Assembly (NCBI GenBank): GCA_964017185.1
Contig: OZ024880.1
Location: forward strand, 44,963,071 to 45,027,070
Length of the DNA: 64,000 bases
Source: Rugalucina vietnamica
Lineage: Eukaryota > Mollusca > Bivalvia > Lucinida > Lucinidae
Direction: 5' to 3'
Shown in pieces: positions 11,631 through 22,793 of this stretch. Within the stretch, counting starts at the first letter, position 1, and each line of letters opens with the position of its first letter. The notes beneath the pieces were generated by a model that saw only the letters and a list, made by a program, of their open reading frames with translations, had not been told where the DNA came from and did not search any database. The position numbers were made by a program, and so were the translations under genes.

Positions 11631-11733
11631 GACGCGCATGGGAACGCGCAAGGGAACGGGAACGTGGACGACCGAGGTGACTGCAATAGCTCTATGCACT
11701 TCGTGCAGTCAAACTGGAAAGTGAAAATTGCAA

Positions 11734-11835
11734 TTTTAGCTCACCTGGGCCTAAGGCTCATAGATGAGCTTACATGCTATGCATGCGCTGTTGTCGTCGT
11801 CGTCGTCGTCGTCGTGGTCGTCCTTCACAGTCTTT
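11734..11835 (-). mobile_element. Truncated 3' end of an AGGTGAGC element with (CGT)n
   Basis: On the minus strand it reads (ACG)n, then an imperfect terminal hairpin ending CCCAGGTGAGCTAAAAT, the 3' end of the AGGTGAGC family. The (CGT)n tract lies at 11791-11815. Confidence 0.7.
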
Positions 11836-11843
11836 AAAACAAA

Positions 11844-12485
11844 GTACAAGTAGGCAATGATCAGGAAAAGGCGCAATCAGAAAGAAATTCCCACTCCAAA
11901 ACTAAACTTGGTGGGAAAAAAACTAAATTGACGATTAGTTACTTATACTAAGAAAAAATATCGTAATCCGAGTGAGCAGATATTTCTCAGTAGGCGGCCA
12001 AGCAGCTACCCGAACATAACCCAAAATATGAAAACGTACATAAGGCTCTAACAGCACAAAATTCTACTTCAAAACATAAAACAAACAGAACCACACCAGA
12101 AGTATCGCATTGGAACGATCAGTAATATAAAACTACTGGGGGACTTAAAAGGGTTTTTGCAGGCGCCTAACCTCGTCCTCACATTCTGCAGTGGCTCACA
12201 ACATCTTGTTAGTTGTTCGGTCCTCGTGGTGAATCTCTAACTAGTCACTGAATCATCAAGGACAAACAAATAAATCATGATAACCATCATGATGAATAAA
12301 AAACGAGGACTTACAGATTCATTAAGCTGCCCGACGATGGAGATCCCTTGGCGCCAAATAACTTACTGAACCACACCAGAAGTATAGCATTGGAACGATC
12401 AGTAATATAAAACTACTGGGGGGCTTAAAATGGTTTTGCAGGCGCCTTACCTCATCCTCATATTCTGCAGTGGCTCACATCATTT
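11844..12485 (-). mobile_element. Penelope-like retroelement 3' fragment, rearranged
   Basis: The 3' terminus of the family reads GTACAAGTAGGCAATGATCA on the + strand and begins at 11844 after AAACAAA. The 3' untranslated region follows to about 12369. The segment 12370-12485 then repeats the part also seen at about 12080-12200. No coding sequence is present. Confidence 0.75.
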
Positions 12486-12494
12486 AGTAAAAAA

Positions 12495-13915
12495 GTACAA
12501 GTAGGCAAAGATCAGGAAAAAGCGCAATCAGAAAAAGACTCCCACTCCAAAAACCAAGGTGGGAAAAAACCAAACTAACAATCAGGTACTTATACCATGA
12601 AAACATTTCGTAAGCCGAATGAGCAGCTATTTTCCCAATAGGTGGCCACTCAGTTACCTTAACTTAACTAAAATATACAAACACACACAAGGCGCCAAAA
12701 GCACAAAAATATTTTAAACACCAAGACATAAAACAAAAAGAACCACCACAGAAGTATCGACTTGGAACGATCAGTAACACAAAGTTACTGGCGGGTTTAA
12801 ATCGATTTTACACGGCCGTAACCTCACCCTCAGCTTCTGCAGTGGTTCATAACATTTAGTTAGTTGTTCGATCCTCGTGGTGAATCTCTAACTAGTCAAT
12901 GAATGATCAAGGACAAACAAATAAATCATGATAACCATCATGATGAATAAAAATCGAGGACTTACAGATTCAGTAAGCTGCCCGACGATGGAGATCCCTG
13001 GGCGCCAAATAACTTACTGAAAATCTGAAGCAAAAGAGAACACCAGTTGAATCCGGGCAGTCCAAACAACAGACAAGCAGCTCCGACCCCAACCAACTAA
13101 AATGAATAGCTTTATGTCGGAGCCATCATGGAGTCTGACGCCCGACCCACCGGCGTGCAATTGAAAGAAGGCAGCATGGTTATAAACCATGATTGGATTA
13201 AAAACTAAGCATGCAGACTGTCGCAAAAATTAAGTAACACCCAATACAGCTGTACGTCTGTAACGTGTATTGATTTTTCTGAACTGAAAAGAAAAATCAT
13301 TCCTTCCTATAAGTTTCTTAAATTTGTAAACCAAGTCACCATAAAATCCTGGTTTCGAAATGCCCTCAAGTAAAAGCGTCTTTAGCAAAACATTAAAATT
13401 TGAAATCAATTCATAGTGTCTACAATAAACTTTAGAAAATGTTTTTCGAAGTTGGAGATGTTGGAGAAGTTTGGCTGTTAACATTTATTTCGCGCATTGA
13501 AAACTATTAAGATGCGAAATGTAAACGTCACCATCCAAGAATGGAAATTTACTGTATCAAAACCAAATTCATCGCGTTTATCATAAATTTTAGAGGAAAC
13601 AAATCCATATGCAAAATAGAGATGTAAATCTAAAAGGGGGCTTCGGTATCTGTGGTGTTTGCTTTATTAAACTGTAGTTCAGGTGGATAAATTTGATGGA
13701 CCATGCCTTCCAAATAAGGACTGTCAATGTTCAAAAGGTCATCGAGGTACCTAGAAGTCGAATTAAAAGCCTTGATAACATCTGCTTGATTGCTATGGTT
13801 AAGAGAATCACTGATTTCGTCGCAGTATAAAAATAAATCAGCTGCGAGAGGGACACAATTTGTACCCATCGAAATGCCGACAATTTGTCTGTATAACTTG
13901 GTTCCGAATCATTAA
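12495..13915 (-). pseudogene. Penelope-like reverse transcriptase copy, minus strand, broken
   Basis: This 1.4-kb copy runs right to left from a truncated RT domain to the family 3' end at 12495. On the minus strand the frame at 13630-13869 covers RT motif 4 (MGTNCVPLAADLF) and the catalytic YxDD motif (SRYLDDLLNI), and stops after TEAPF through a frameshift. The frame at 13230-13484 covers the thumb-like region (FYGDLVYKFKKLIG). The copy is head to head with the one at 13921-16241, the two meeting near 13915. RT with YLDD and an APFLDL motif resembles Penelope-like elements; the clade is an inference. Frameshifts and lost codons show it is dead. Confidence 0.75.
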
Positions 13916-13920
13916 AAAAC

Positions 13921-14919
13921 TATGGTTCACTTTATTTGGCATGTAATGACAGAAAGGCTTTTTTCACTTCCTCTGACCAAAGTCGATATACACTTTGGTC
14001 ATGTCAGAATGTGTGCGATGCCTTATCCTATCTCCTGGATAATATTTATATTAGATTTGGGACCAAGTTATACAGACAAATTGTTGGAATTCCGATTGGT
14101 ACAAATTGCGCACCTCTCGTAGCTGATTTATTTTCATACTGCTACGAAAGAGATTTCATGAATTCTCTTAACCATGATAATCAAGCTGATGTTATCGAGG
14201 CTTTTAATTCCACTTCTAGGTACCTCGATGACCTTTTGAACATTGACAACCCTTATTTTGAAGGTATGGTCAATCAAATTTATCCATCTGAACTACAGTT
14301 GAACAAAGCCAATATCTCGGATACCGAAGCCCCCTTTTTAGATCTACATATTTCTGTTGCAAATGGATTTGTTTCTTCTAAAATTTATGATAAGCGCGAT
14401 GACTTTGATTTTGATATAGTAAATTTTCCGTTTTTGGATGGTGACTTTCCTCGTCGTGCTTCTTATGGTGTATACATTTCGCAACTTATTAGGTTTGCTA
14501 GAGTCTGCAATCATGTTACAGACTTCAACGCTCGAAATAAATGTTTAACGGCCAAACTTCTCCAACAGGGCTAACGGTATCATAAACTTCAAAAAACCTT
14601 TTCTAAATTTTATCGTAGACACTATGAATTGATATCCAAATATAATGTTGGGTTAAAGACGCTTTTAAGTGAGGGCCTTTCGGAACCAGAATTTTATGGT
14701 GACTTGGTTTACAAATTTAAGAAACTTATAGGAAGTAATGATTTTTCTTTTCAGTTTAGAAAAATCATAACACGTTACAGACGTATAGGTTATAACTTGA
14801 ATGTTATGCGACAGTCTGCATGCTTAGTTTTTAACCCAATCACGGTTGATAACTATGCTGCCTTCTTTAATTGCACGCCGGTGGGTCGGGCGTCAGACTC
14901 TATGATGGCCCCGACTTAA
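13921..14919 (+). pseudogene. Penelope-like reverse transcriptase, nearly intact, one nonsense codon
   Basis: The frame is open from 13921 (YGSLYLACNDRK...) to the stop at 14917-14919, except for one TAA at 14572-14574. There the motif LLQQGY, visible with TAT in related copies, has become LLQQG-stop. Visible RT motifs are GIPIGTNCAPLVADLF, the catalytic SRYLDDLLNI, APFLDLHISV and SYGVYISQLIRF, then FYGDLVYKFKKLIG and MRQSACLVFNP. The family encodes an RT that copies its own RNA. The N-terminal part is missing, consistent with 5' truncation; related N-terminal pieces lie at 16385-16592 and 17885-18110. I see no endonuclease domain. Confidence 0.8.
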
Positions 14920-16241
14920 AGCTTTTCATTTTAGTTGGTTGGGGCCGGAGCTTTTTGTCTGTTGCTTGGCCCACCGGGGTCCAACTGATGTTTTTCTTTT
15001 GCTCCGGAGTTAGTAAGTTATTCGGCGCCCAGGGATCTCCATCGTCGGGCAGCTTACTGAATCTGTGAGTCCTGGTATTTGATTCATCAGGATGTTTATC
15101 ATGATTTATTTGTTTGTTCTTGATGATTCATTGACTAGTTAGAGATTCACCACGAGGACCGAAGAACTAACTAAATGTTATGAACCACTGCAGAAGCTGA
15201 GGGTGAGGTTATGGCCATGTAAAATCGATTTAAACCCGCCAGTAACTTTGTGTTACTGATCGTTCCAAGTCGATACTTCTGTGGTGGTTCTTTTTGTTTC
15301 ATGTCTTGGTGTTTAAATTATTTTGTGCTGTTGGCGCCTTATGTGTGTTTTCATATTTTTAGTTGAGTTAAAGCCAGATGTACGTAATTGACCTCACGGT
15401 AGAAAATTTTTATTTTTGGCACGTGGGTGTATTTTGATATTCTGCATACGAAAATGAAAAGAAATTGATATCGTTCCGAGCTTGTTTTCGAGATATCGGC
15501 CTGCAAAATCGTCAAATTTGAGAGCGAAAATACATTGACGTCAACGTAAAATGTGATTTTTAGACACCCTTTTTGTTAATTTTCTTGATATATTTCAAAA
15601 AATCCACGGTAGGATTTTTTAAAAAACTGATATGCATTAGAGAAATTCCTGAACTACAGGTAGATAACGAGAAAGTCCCTAGTTACCGGGTTCGTTTTCC
15701 TGCTATAAGCGTGCGAAGAGAGGTAGTCGTTGCTGAATTCAGTACGTTTTATGCGCGACGTCGATTTTGCGCCAAAATCTCCGACGCTATTTAGTATTCA
15801 ATATTGCTAACTGTCGCGCAAATGATGTTTTCCTCGGGATAACATGTCCACAATCTATATTTTGAGCAAAAATAATAAATAATATCAAATTTTTTACATT
15901 TCTGAAGTCCTCTGCATAATTGAATGTACATAGTTTCGTATTCCGAACCTAAACTGACGCTAGAAATGACGTTTTGAGCGAAAACTGACGTTACGAATGC
16001 GGCGTAAAAATGGCGTTTCGACCCTTAGATACGCACGTTCCTTTGAGCGCTTTCAATTACGTACATCTGGCTTTAAGGTAACTGAGTGGCCACCTATTGG
16101 GAAAATAGCTGCTCATTCGGCTTACGAAATGTTTTAATGGTATAAGTACCTGATTGTTACTTTGGTTTTTTCCCACCTCGGTTTTTGGAGTGGGAATCTT
16201 TCTCTGATTGCGCTTTTTCCTGATCTTTGCCTACTTGTACC
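14920..16241 (+). mobile_element. 3' region of the Penelope-like copy, ending CTACTTGTACC
   Basis: About 620 bp of non-coding 3' sequence, excluding the insertion at 15372-16072. It continues from the RT frame through CACGAGGACCGAAGAACTAA and GTAACTGAGTGGCCACC to the family 3' end TTGCCTACTTGTACC, followed by a T-run. Other copies in the window share the same end. Confidence 0.8.
15372..16072. mobile_element. 701-bp TTAA-flanked transposon with 19-bp perfect TIRs
   Basis: The ends are AGCCAGATGTACGTAATTG and its exact complement, and TTAA lies directly outside both (15368-15371 and 16073-16076). Uninterrupted copies of the host sequence are present at 25905-25925 and 42540-42560 (AGTTAAGGTAACTGAG), so the empty site is seen. 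The TTAA target points to a piggyBac-like non-autonomous element. A 73-codon open frame inside is probably chance. Confidence 0.9.
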
Positions 16242-16384
16242 TTTTTCTAATCGTATGTGGACAAGCTCGTGGCAGGGAACACTTCAATTTAATAAGCACC
16301 TCGGCAGCATTTTTAATTGACTAGAACCAATTTTAGTTTGAGGTTTAATGCACCGTCTCATAGTGTCGTATGACATGAGATATT

Positions 16385-16592
16385 TGATAGCAGCAAGTCA
16401 GGAAGTTAATAATTTAGAAAGTTCAGTGGTAGTACAAGAACTAGTATTTATAGTTTTGTGAAGCTTAAGTAACAAATACATCGTAGGAAGTTTGTCTTGT
16501 ACTTCATTGACACAAACAGAAAACTTAACAGGTAATTTGTTTAAGTGACCATTAAACAAACATCTTAAACCACTGAGCCAATCAAAGCCCAA
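16385..16592 (-). pseudogene. N-terminal piece of the Penelope-like reverse transcriptase
   Basis: The minus-strand frame contains NKLPVKFSVCVNEVQDKLPT followed by YLLLKLHK and SSCTTTELSKLLTS. This fits the fingers region of the same RT family (typical YWLPKLHK motif, from family knowledge). A deletion removes the residues after LHK. It is an isolated fragment next to the 3' end of the previous copy. Confidence 0.65.
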
Positions 16593-16639
16593 ATTGTCGC
16601 AGGGTATCCTTGGGAAAAGAGAAAAAAAAACTTTGTATT

Positions 16640-17300
16640 ATGGTCCAAGCCACTTAACTCAGATAGCCGCTGGGGCTATAAATAATATAAATCTTCTCCA
16701 GAACTAGTAGACCTATTTCAACCAAACATTGTGTGACAGCGGGGACTATGGCCCACCATAAATAATACCTTAGATTGACCTTGACCAATTTGACGGCAAG
16801 GTCAAAATTGGTCAAATAGGCTTCTTGATGGTAGCGAACATTAGAATTTTTGTAGCTTGTGATTTTAAGATTTGAAGATGCAAACAACTTGTTAACTTGA
16901 TCAAGTTATGTGAGTATTCAAGGTCAGAGTCATTTCTTAACCTTTAACCAAGGTTATTAACATGTTAGAATTAAAACTTAATTTTCTTAGAAACCACTTG
17001 GTAAATCAAAGCCAAATTTTATGTGGAGCTTCATTGGGAAGGTGGCATGAAAATTTAAATAAATGATGTGTGTCACATGACCAAGATGGCCGCCGTGTCC
17101 GTACATAGTGAAAATTCTCAAAATCCTCTTGAATCAACGAACCAATTTCAAAGAAACTTGTTATGATGTATCAGTGATTCTAGCTTATCATTAACTGTAA
17201 ATATCATGACCCTGTGTTAATTTGTACTTGCTATAACTGAAGCTGGTGTTGTGCCTTGAGGCGGCCCTGGAAAGTCTCTCCGTACATTACCCATTGTGCA
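16640..17300 (-). repeat. Degenerate relative of the AGGTGAGC repeat unit
   Basis: On the minus strand it has the family landmarks GGCGGCCATCTTGGTCATGTG (17077-17098 region, partly altered) and GCCAAATTTTATGTGGAGC-like sequence. Two diverged units are recognisable. There is no gene. Confidence 0.5.
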
Positions 17301-17395
17301 GATTATATTTTTTCCGTTTGTCAAACGCGAGAATATTCTGAGAAATCAGAAAATTCTGGTCGGTTTAGATACATTTTCTAATCAAGATTAAAAAT

Positions 17396-17420
17396 GTACA
17401 AGTAGGCAATGATCAGGAAA
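17396..17420 (-). mobile_element. 25-bp Penelope-like 3'-end stub
   Basis: GTACAAGTAGGCAATGATCA plus five bases follow TTAAAAAT. The rest of the element is absent, so this is either an extremely 5'-truncated insertion or a recombination remnant. Confidence 0.55.
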
Positions 17421-17884
17421 TGTATTTAGCCCTCTTTGGATAATACTAGTCTTTGTATCGACAACCATGTTGAAAGATGCAAAATTACAATAGTTCTCAT
17501 TGGTTTTGTTGCCAAATCTAAAGGGTCACTGGCGAGGCTTAAGTAGCCGAAACCATGATATTGCCCGTCCAATTTCTCATTAATATATTCACTACTCTTC
17601 AAGAATGTCGGTTTTAGGTCTTATTTATTACCCCTTTATGAATCCTGCCAACCATGACCCTGAGCTCCAAATGGGTCATACTCATACCAAGGGGCATCAC
17701 TATCTACCATAGACTTTGAATAGGAAAATATGATCTAAAGTAAGAATAGGCGGTCCAGGGATGGATATAATCTTAAATCCCAATTCAGACACCAGGTTGG
17801 ATCAAAACGAAAACACCAAAATTAAAACAGGCATGAAATTCAAGAAGAATAACTCTTTCCCAAGAAACTGAAAAAAAAAATGTA
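17421..17884. other. Unassigned stretch
   Basis: No gene or repeat is recognised between the 3'-end stub and the RT fragment at 17885. Confidence 0.5.
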
Positions 17885-18475
17885 TTGAAAACAGATACAA
17901 ACAATCTCTTAGTACCTCATTAGATATTAAGAAAAATAAAATGACAGATTTGATAGAGTGGACCTTCAAAGGCATTAAAACATATGGTTCATATGGCCTG
18001 TAATGACAAAAAGACTTGTTTCACTGCCTCTGACCAAGCCGATATACTCTTTGGTCATGTCAAAATGTTTGCGACGCCTTATCCTATCTCCTGGATACAA
18101 TTTTTAATAGAAAAGCGTATAAGTAGGCAATGATGAGGAAAAGGCGCAATCAGAAAGAAATTCCCACCCCAAAAACTAGAATTGGAACCAAGTTACATGT
18201 ATACAGACTCTAGATTTGGGACCCACTATAGATTTGGGACCAAGTTATAGAGACATTGCGCCACTCTCGTAGCTGATTTATTTTATATTGCTACGAAAGA
18301 GATTTCATGGATTCTCTGAACCATGATAATCAAGCTGATGTTATCGAGGCTTTTAATTCGACTTCCAGGTACCTCGATGACCTTTTGAACATTGACAACC
18401 CTTATTATGAAGGCATAGTCAATCAAATTGATCCACCTGAACTACAGTTGAACAAAGTCAATATCACAGATACCG
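17885..18475 (+). pseudogene. Penelope-like RT fragments with a 64-bp inserted 3' end
   Basis: The frame around 17900-17970 gives KNKMTDLIEWTFKGI, an N-terminal RT segment. 17985-18116 corresponds to the start of the nearly intact copy. 18117-18180 is an inverted piece of the family 3' end. From 18226 the RT resumes, with YLDD visible again (SRYLDDLLNIDNPYYEGIVN). Homology ends at about 18475 (DTES). Confidence 0.7.
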
Positions 18476-18689
18476 AAAGTGCACGACTTTGTGGCCACCC
18501 GATCATCATTTGGCTATTCACTTAGCCCTCTGCATTTAAAATGTTATGTCCAAGCTAGCACCGCGACCACCTCACTTCAATTGCTGCTCACCTTGATTTC
18601 CGTTATACATGTTGAATATTGGTTCTTCTATATTATATTTTCTTTACATTATTTTCATTATTTCTTGTTTATATTCATGTATAATTGAG
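18476..18689. other. Unassigned insert between retroelement pieces
   Basis: About 214 bp unlike the retroelement on either side. No coding region or clear ends were identified. Confidence 0.4.
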
Positions 18690-19286
18690 CCACATCTGAA
18701 GCTAAGGGCGAGGTTTGGCGAATGTAAAACTGGTTTAAGCACCCGAGTAATTTTATACTTCTGTTCGTTCCAAGGCGATACTTCTGATGTGGTTCTATTT
18801 GCTTCGCGTTTTGGAGTCAAGTTTTTGTGCTGTTTGAGCCTTATGTGCGTTTTCATATTTTTATTAGGTTGGGGTAACTGAGTGGCCGTCTATTGGGGAA
18901 TAGCTGCTCACTAAGCTTACGATATGTTTTCTTGGTATCAGTACCTAAGTGTAATTTTGTTTTCCCACCCCTCGGTTTTTTGAGTGGGAATTTCTTTCTG
19001 ATTGTGCCATTTCCTGATCACTGCCTTGATTTTGATATAGTACATTTTCCGTTTTTGGATGGTGACGTTCCTCGACGTGGTTCTTACGGTGTATACATTT
19101 CGCAAAACTTATTAGGTTTGCTAGAGACTGCAATCATGTTACGGACTTCAACGCTCGAAATACACGTTTAAAACGGCCAAACGTCTCCAACAGGGTTATC
19201 GGTATCATAAACTTCGAAAAGCATTTTCTAAATTTTATCATATACACTATGAATTGATTTTAAAAATTTAATGTTGGGTTAAAAAG
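18690..19286 (+). mobile_element. Two Penelope-like pieces joined out of order
   Basis: 18690-19024 is the 3' region (TTCCAAGGCGATACTTCTG to CCTGATCACTGCC). It is followed directly by an RT segment, 19025-19286 (DFDIVHFPFLDGDVPRRGS, then SYGVYISQ), which should lie upstream of it. The order shows rearrangement or nested insertion. Confidence 0.7.
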
Positions 19287-20715
19287 GTACAAGTAGGCAA
19301 AGATCAGGAAAAGGCGCAATCAGAAAAAGATTCCCACTCCAAAAACCGAGGTGGGAAAAAACCAAACTAACAATCAGGCACCTACACCATGAAACATATC
19401 GCAAGCCGAATGAGCAGCTATTTTCCCAATAGGTGGCCACTCAGTTACCTTAACTTAACTAAAAATATGAAAACATACATAAGGCGCCAACAGCACAAAA
19501 AATTTTAAACACCAAGACATAAAACAAAAAGAACCACTACAGAAGTATCGACTTGGAACGATCAGTAACACAAAGTTACTGGCGGGCTTAAACCGGTTTT
19601 ACAGGTACCTAACCTCACCCTCAGCTTCTGCAGTGGTTCACAACATTTAGTTAGTTCTTCGGTCCTCGTGGTGAATCTCTAACTAGTCAATGAATCATCA
19701 AGAACAAACAAATAAATCATGATAAACATCCTGATGAATCAAAAACCGCTTTTACGCTTTTACGCGAGGTCCTTTCGGAACCAGAATTTTATGATGACTT
19801 GGTTTTCAAGTTTGGATGAAATGATTTTTCTTTTCAGTTCAGAAAAAAACAACATTATACGTTAAAGATGCATAGGATATAACTTAAACGTTATGCAACA
19901 GTTTGCATGCTTAGTTTTTAACCCAATCATGGTTGATAACTATGCTGCCTTCTTCAGTTGCACGCCGGTGGATCGGGCGTCAAACTCTATGATGGTCCTG
20001 ACTTGAAGCTATTCATTTTAGTTCGCTGGGGCCGGAGCTTTTTGTCTGTTGCTTGGCCCACCGAGATTCAACTGGTGTTTTTCCTTTGCTCCGGATTTTG
20101 TTCAAGTTATTGGGCGCCGTCGGACAGTTTACTGAATCTGTGAGTCCTCGATTTTTCAATATTGTGGTTGTCATGATTTATTTGTTTTTCCTTGATGATT
20201 CATTGACTAGGTAGAGATTCGCCACAGGGGCCGAACAACTAACTAAATGTTGTGAAGCACTGCAGAGGCTGAGTGTGTGGTTATGGCATTGTAAAATCGA
20301 TTTAAAAGCAAGTAGGCAATGATCAATCAGGAAAAAGACGCAATCAGAAATAAATTACCACTCCAAAATCCGAAAATATGAAATCGTACATAAGGTTCAA
20401 ACAGAACAAAAATTCGATTCCAAAAGATGAAACAAATAGAAGTATCGCTTTGGAACGATCAGTATTATAAATTTACTGGGGGGGGGGGGGAGGAGCTTAA
20501 ATCGATTTTACAGGCGCCTAATCTCACCCTCATCTTCTGCATCGGTTTCCAAAATTTAGTTAGTTGTTCGGTCCTCGTGGTGAATCTCTAACTAGTCAAT
20601 GAATCATCAAGGACAAAAAAAAAACACGAAAACCATCATGATGAATCAAAAACGAGGACTCACAGATTCAGTTAGCTCCCCGACAATGGAGATCCATGGG
20701 CACCGAATAACTTAC
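19287..20715. mobile_element. Three alternating Penelope-like 3' fragments
   Basis: 19287-19746 is on the minus strand and starts at the 3' end GTACAAGTAGGC after TTAAAAAG. 19747-20306 is on the plus strand, from the RT C-terminus to the 3' region. 20308-20715 is on the minus strand, starting GCAAGTAGGCAATGATCAAT. All are non-functional. Fragments back to back in alternating orientation suggest repeated insertion into the same A/T-rich site. Confidence 0.7.
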
Positions 20716-20808
20716 AGAAAATTGTCAAAGCTGCAAAAAGAAAGTCTAATCACACTACTTCCAAAAAGCAATGAGGATCTAACTAATATCTCGAAATGGC
20801 GACCGATA

Positions 20809-20886
20809 AAAAGGTACAAGTAGGCAAAGATCAGGAAAAGGCGCAATCAGCAAAAGATTCCCACTCCAAAACCCCGAGGTGTTAAA
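20809..20886 (-). mobile_element. 78-bp Penelope-like 3'-end insertion in the LINE
   Basis: It splits the LINE codons for KWRPI and SLLNVDYKI exactly. The first bases after the A-run are GGTACAAGTAGGC, the family 3' end. It is a very short 5'-truncated copy. Confidence 0.8.
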
Positions 20887-22489
20887 AGCCTTCTAAATGT
20901 AGACTACAAAATTATGGCGAAAACTATAGCAAATACAGTTAAAAATGTTCTAACAAATTTAGTAAACAGCAGTCAAACCGGATTTATAAAAGTTCGGTAT
21001 ATAGGAGAAAATAAACGATTATTATTCGATATAATAGAACATGAAGAACATGATGTACCCGGAATACTTTTTTACAGACTTCGAGAAAGTGTTCGATAGC
21101 ATTAATCACGAATATATAACGGAGATATTAAATTTATTTACTTTTGGCCTAGATCCAAAATCATGGATATTTTTTTTTTTATTATATCGCATCTAGTTGT
21201 GTTTTTTATAATGGCTATACCACAGAGTTCTTTCCAATACAAAGGGGTGTAAGCTTGGGCTGCCCTTTATCACCATATATATTCATATTATTGAAATTCG
21301 ATCTGTTGCTATAAAAACAATAAAGACATAAAAGGTATGAATATATTTGTTGGTAAAACAGTAAAACATGCAATGTTTGCAGACGATTGTACTATTATTC
21401 TTAACAGCACGGAGCAAAGTTACAATGCAACAATTTATTTATTTGAAGAATGTGGAAAATTATCTGGCTTAACCTTACATTTAAGTAAATGCATTGCACT
21501 GAAAATAGGCTCTTTAAGGAATGAACATGATTTGATTGACGTCAAGAGAAAAGGAATCATCTGGAACACGGAAACATTCAAAGCACTTGGCATAGTTTTC
21601 CATCCACAAATAAAACATATTCTAGACCTTAATTATCAACCCCGAATCAACAATTTTACAAGGACATAGCCATTTGGAATCGACATAAACTGACTACAAT
21701 AGGTAACATATCGGTAGTTAAGTCTTTCATTTTGTCCAAATTGACGTTCCTCTTCTCGGTGCTGCCCGACCCACATGAGGACATTCTAAAGACATTGCAA
21801 CAATAAAGTTTTGAATTCATATGGAATAGCAAACGAGGTAGGATTAAGAGAAATATAGTTATAAAATCATAAGAAGATGGTGGATTAAAGATGAAAAATA
21901 TATATAAATTCAATAAATATTACGTGGGTCAAACGGCTAATCGCAGAAAATAAATGACAATGGAATACACCTTACATGCACGAAATAAGCAAATTTGGCT
22001 GTTTACTCTTCTTTAAATGCAACTTTTCAGTTGATGATATCAAATCACTAAAAATAAAAATTGCGTTTTTAAAGGATGTACTTTACAGCTGGTGCCTGCT
22101 TAATCATGACAAAGATTCGAAAAATATCGACAACCAGCTTCTTTGGAATAATAGCTTTATAAAACACCAATCAACACCTATTGCTTTTTAGGGTGGATAA
22201 ATAAAAATATACTTTATATTAGAGATAAATTTTGTTTCGACAATAAAAGAGTAAAAAAGATTCTCTGAGTTACAAAATGAATTTGGTCTTCCAAACCGCG
22301 AATTTTGAATTATCACAAGATGGTTGCATCAGTTCCAAAAACATGGATTAAGAAGTTAAAAAATGACTCGTATATAAAACATTAACTGAAAAAGAACAGT
22401 CAAATATATGCCGATACATAACTAATTTTCAAATTTAATATTGTACAAATACCGAAAAGCCAAAACTAAATGGGAAGCTTTTTTTCCCG

Positions 22490-22490
<1 letters not shown>

Positions 22491-22530
<40 letters not shown>
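22491..22530. repeat. A-run of about 40 bases
   Basis: The homopolymer lies inside the LINE's C-terminal coding region between recognisable protein segments, so it is not the LINE's own 3' tail. Its length is likely to vary between individuals or assemblies. Confidence 0.85.
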
Positions 22531-22533
<3 letters not shown>

Positions 22534-22793
22534 TTAAATGGAAAGTGATATATACGAAAGTCTTCGATACTTACAAAGATAATAATCTACAAAATTTCCA
22601 GTACAACTTGTATACACAGAAACAAAATGCAAGTATGTGGCGTCTAGTTTATTGTACATTCTGTAACATGGCAGTATAAAGCATTAAGCATTTGTTTTGG
22701 GAATGTGATTCGATTCAACATTTTTTGAATAAATTGTTCGATGTTCTAGCACAATGCAATCTGAACGTGGCCAGAAACAAGTTTATGAAACAA

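Larger units (their letters stand above)
9435..11693. mobile_element. TIR-bounded element carrying two satellite arrays
   Basis: The left end begins AGAGCTGTCGCAGGAC and the reverse complement of the right end begins AGAGCTATTGCAGTC, an imperfect 15-bp terminal inverted repeat. Between them lie a 127-bp array and a second array with units of about 172 bp, separated by about 110 bp. The right end is GC-rich with repeated GGGAACG. There is no coding capacity. It is probably a non-autonomous DNA transposon; the superfamily is not clear. Confidence 0.6.
20716..22793 (+). pseudogene. L1/Tx1-like LINE reverse transcriptase, broken
   Basis: Reading with frameshifts, this gives KLQKESLITLLPKSNEDLTN and KWRPI, then after an insertion SLLNVDYKIMAKTI, SSQTGFIKVRYIGENKRLLFD, the RT motif A (FEKVFDSIN), QRGVSLGCPLSPYIFILL and the catalytic box FADD (MFADDCTIIL). 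FKALGIVF follows. Near the 3' end CTFCNMAV and SIKHLFWECDS fit the C-terminal region of such LINEs. The apurinic endonuclease part is missing. Frameshifts, a 78-bp retroelement insertion (20809-20886) and an A-run inside the coding region (22491-22530) show it is dead. Confidence 0.75.
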
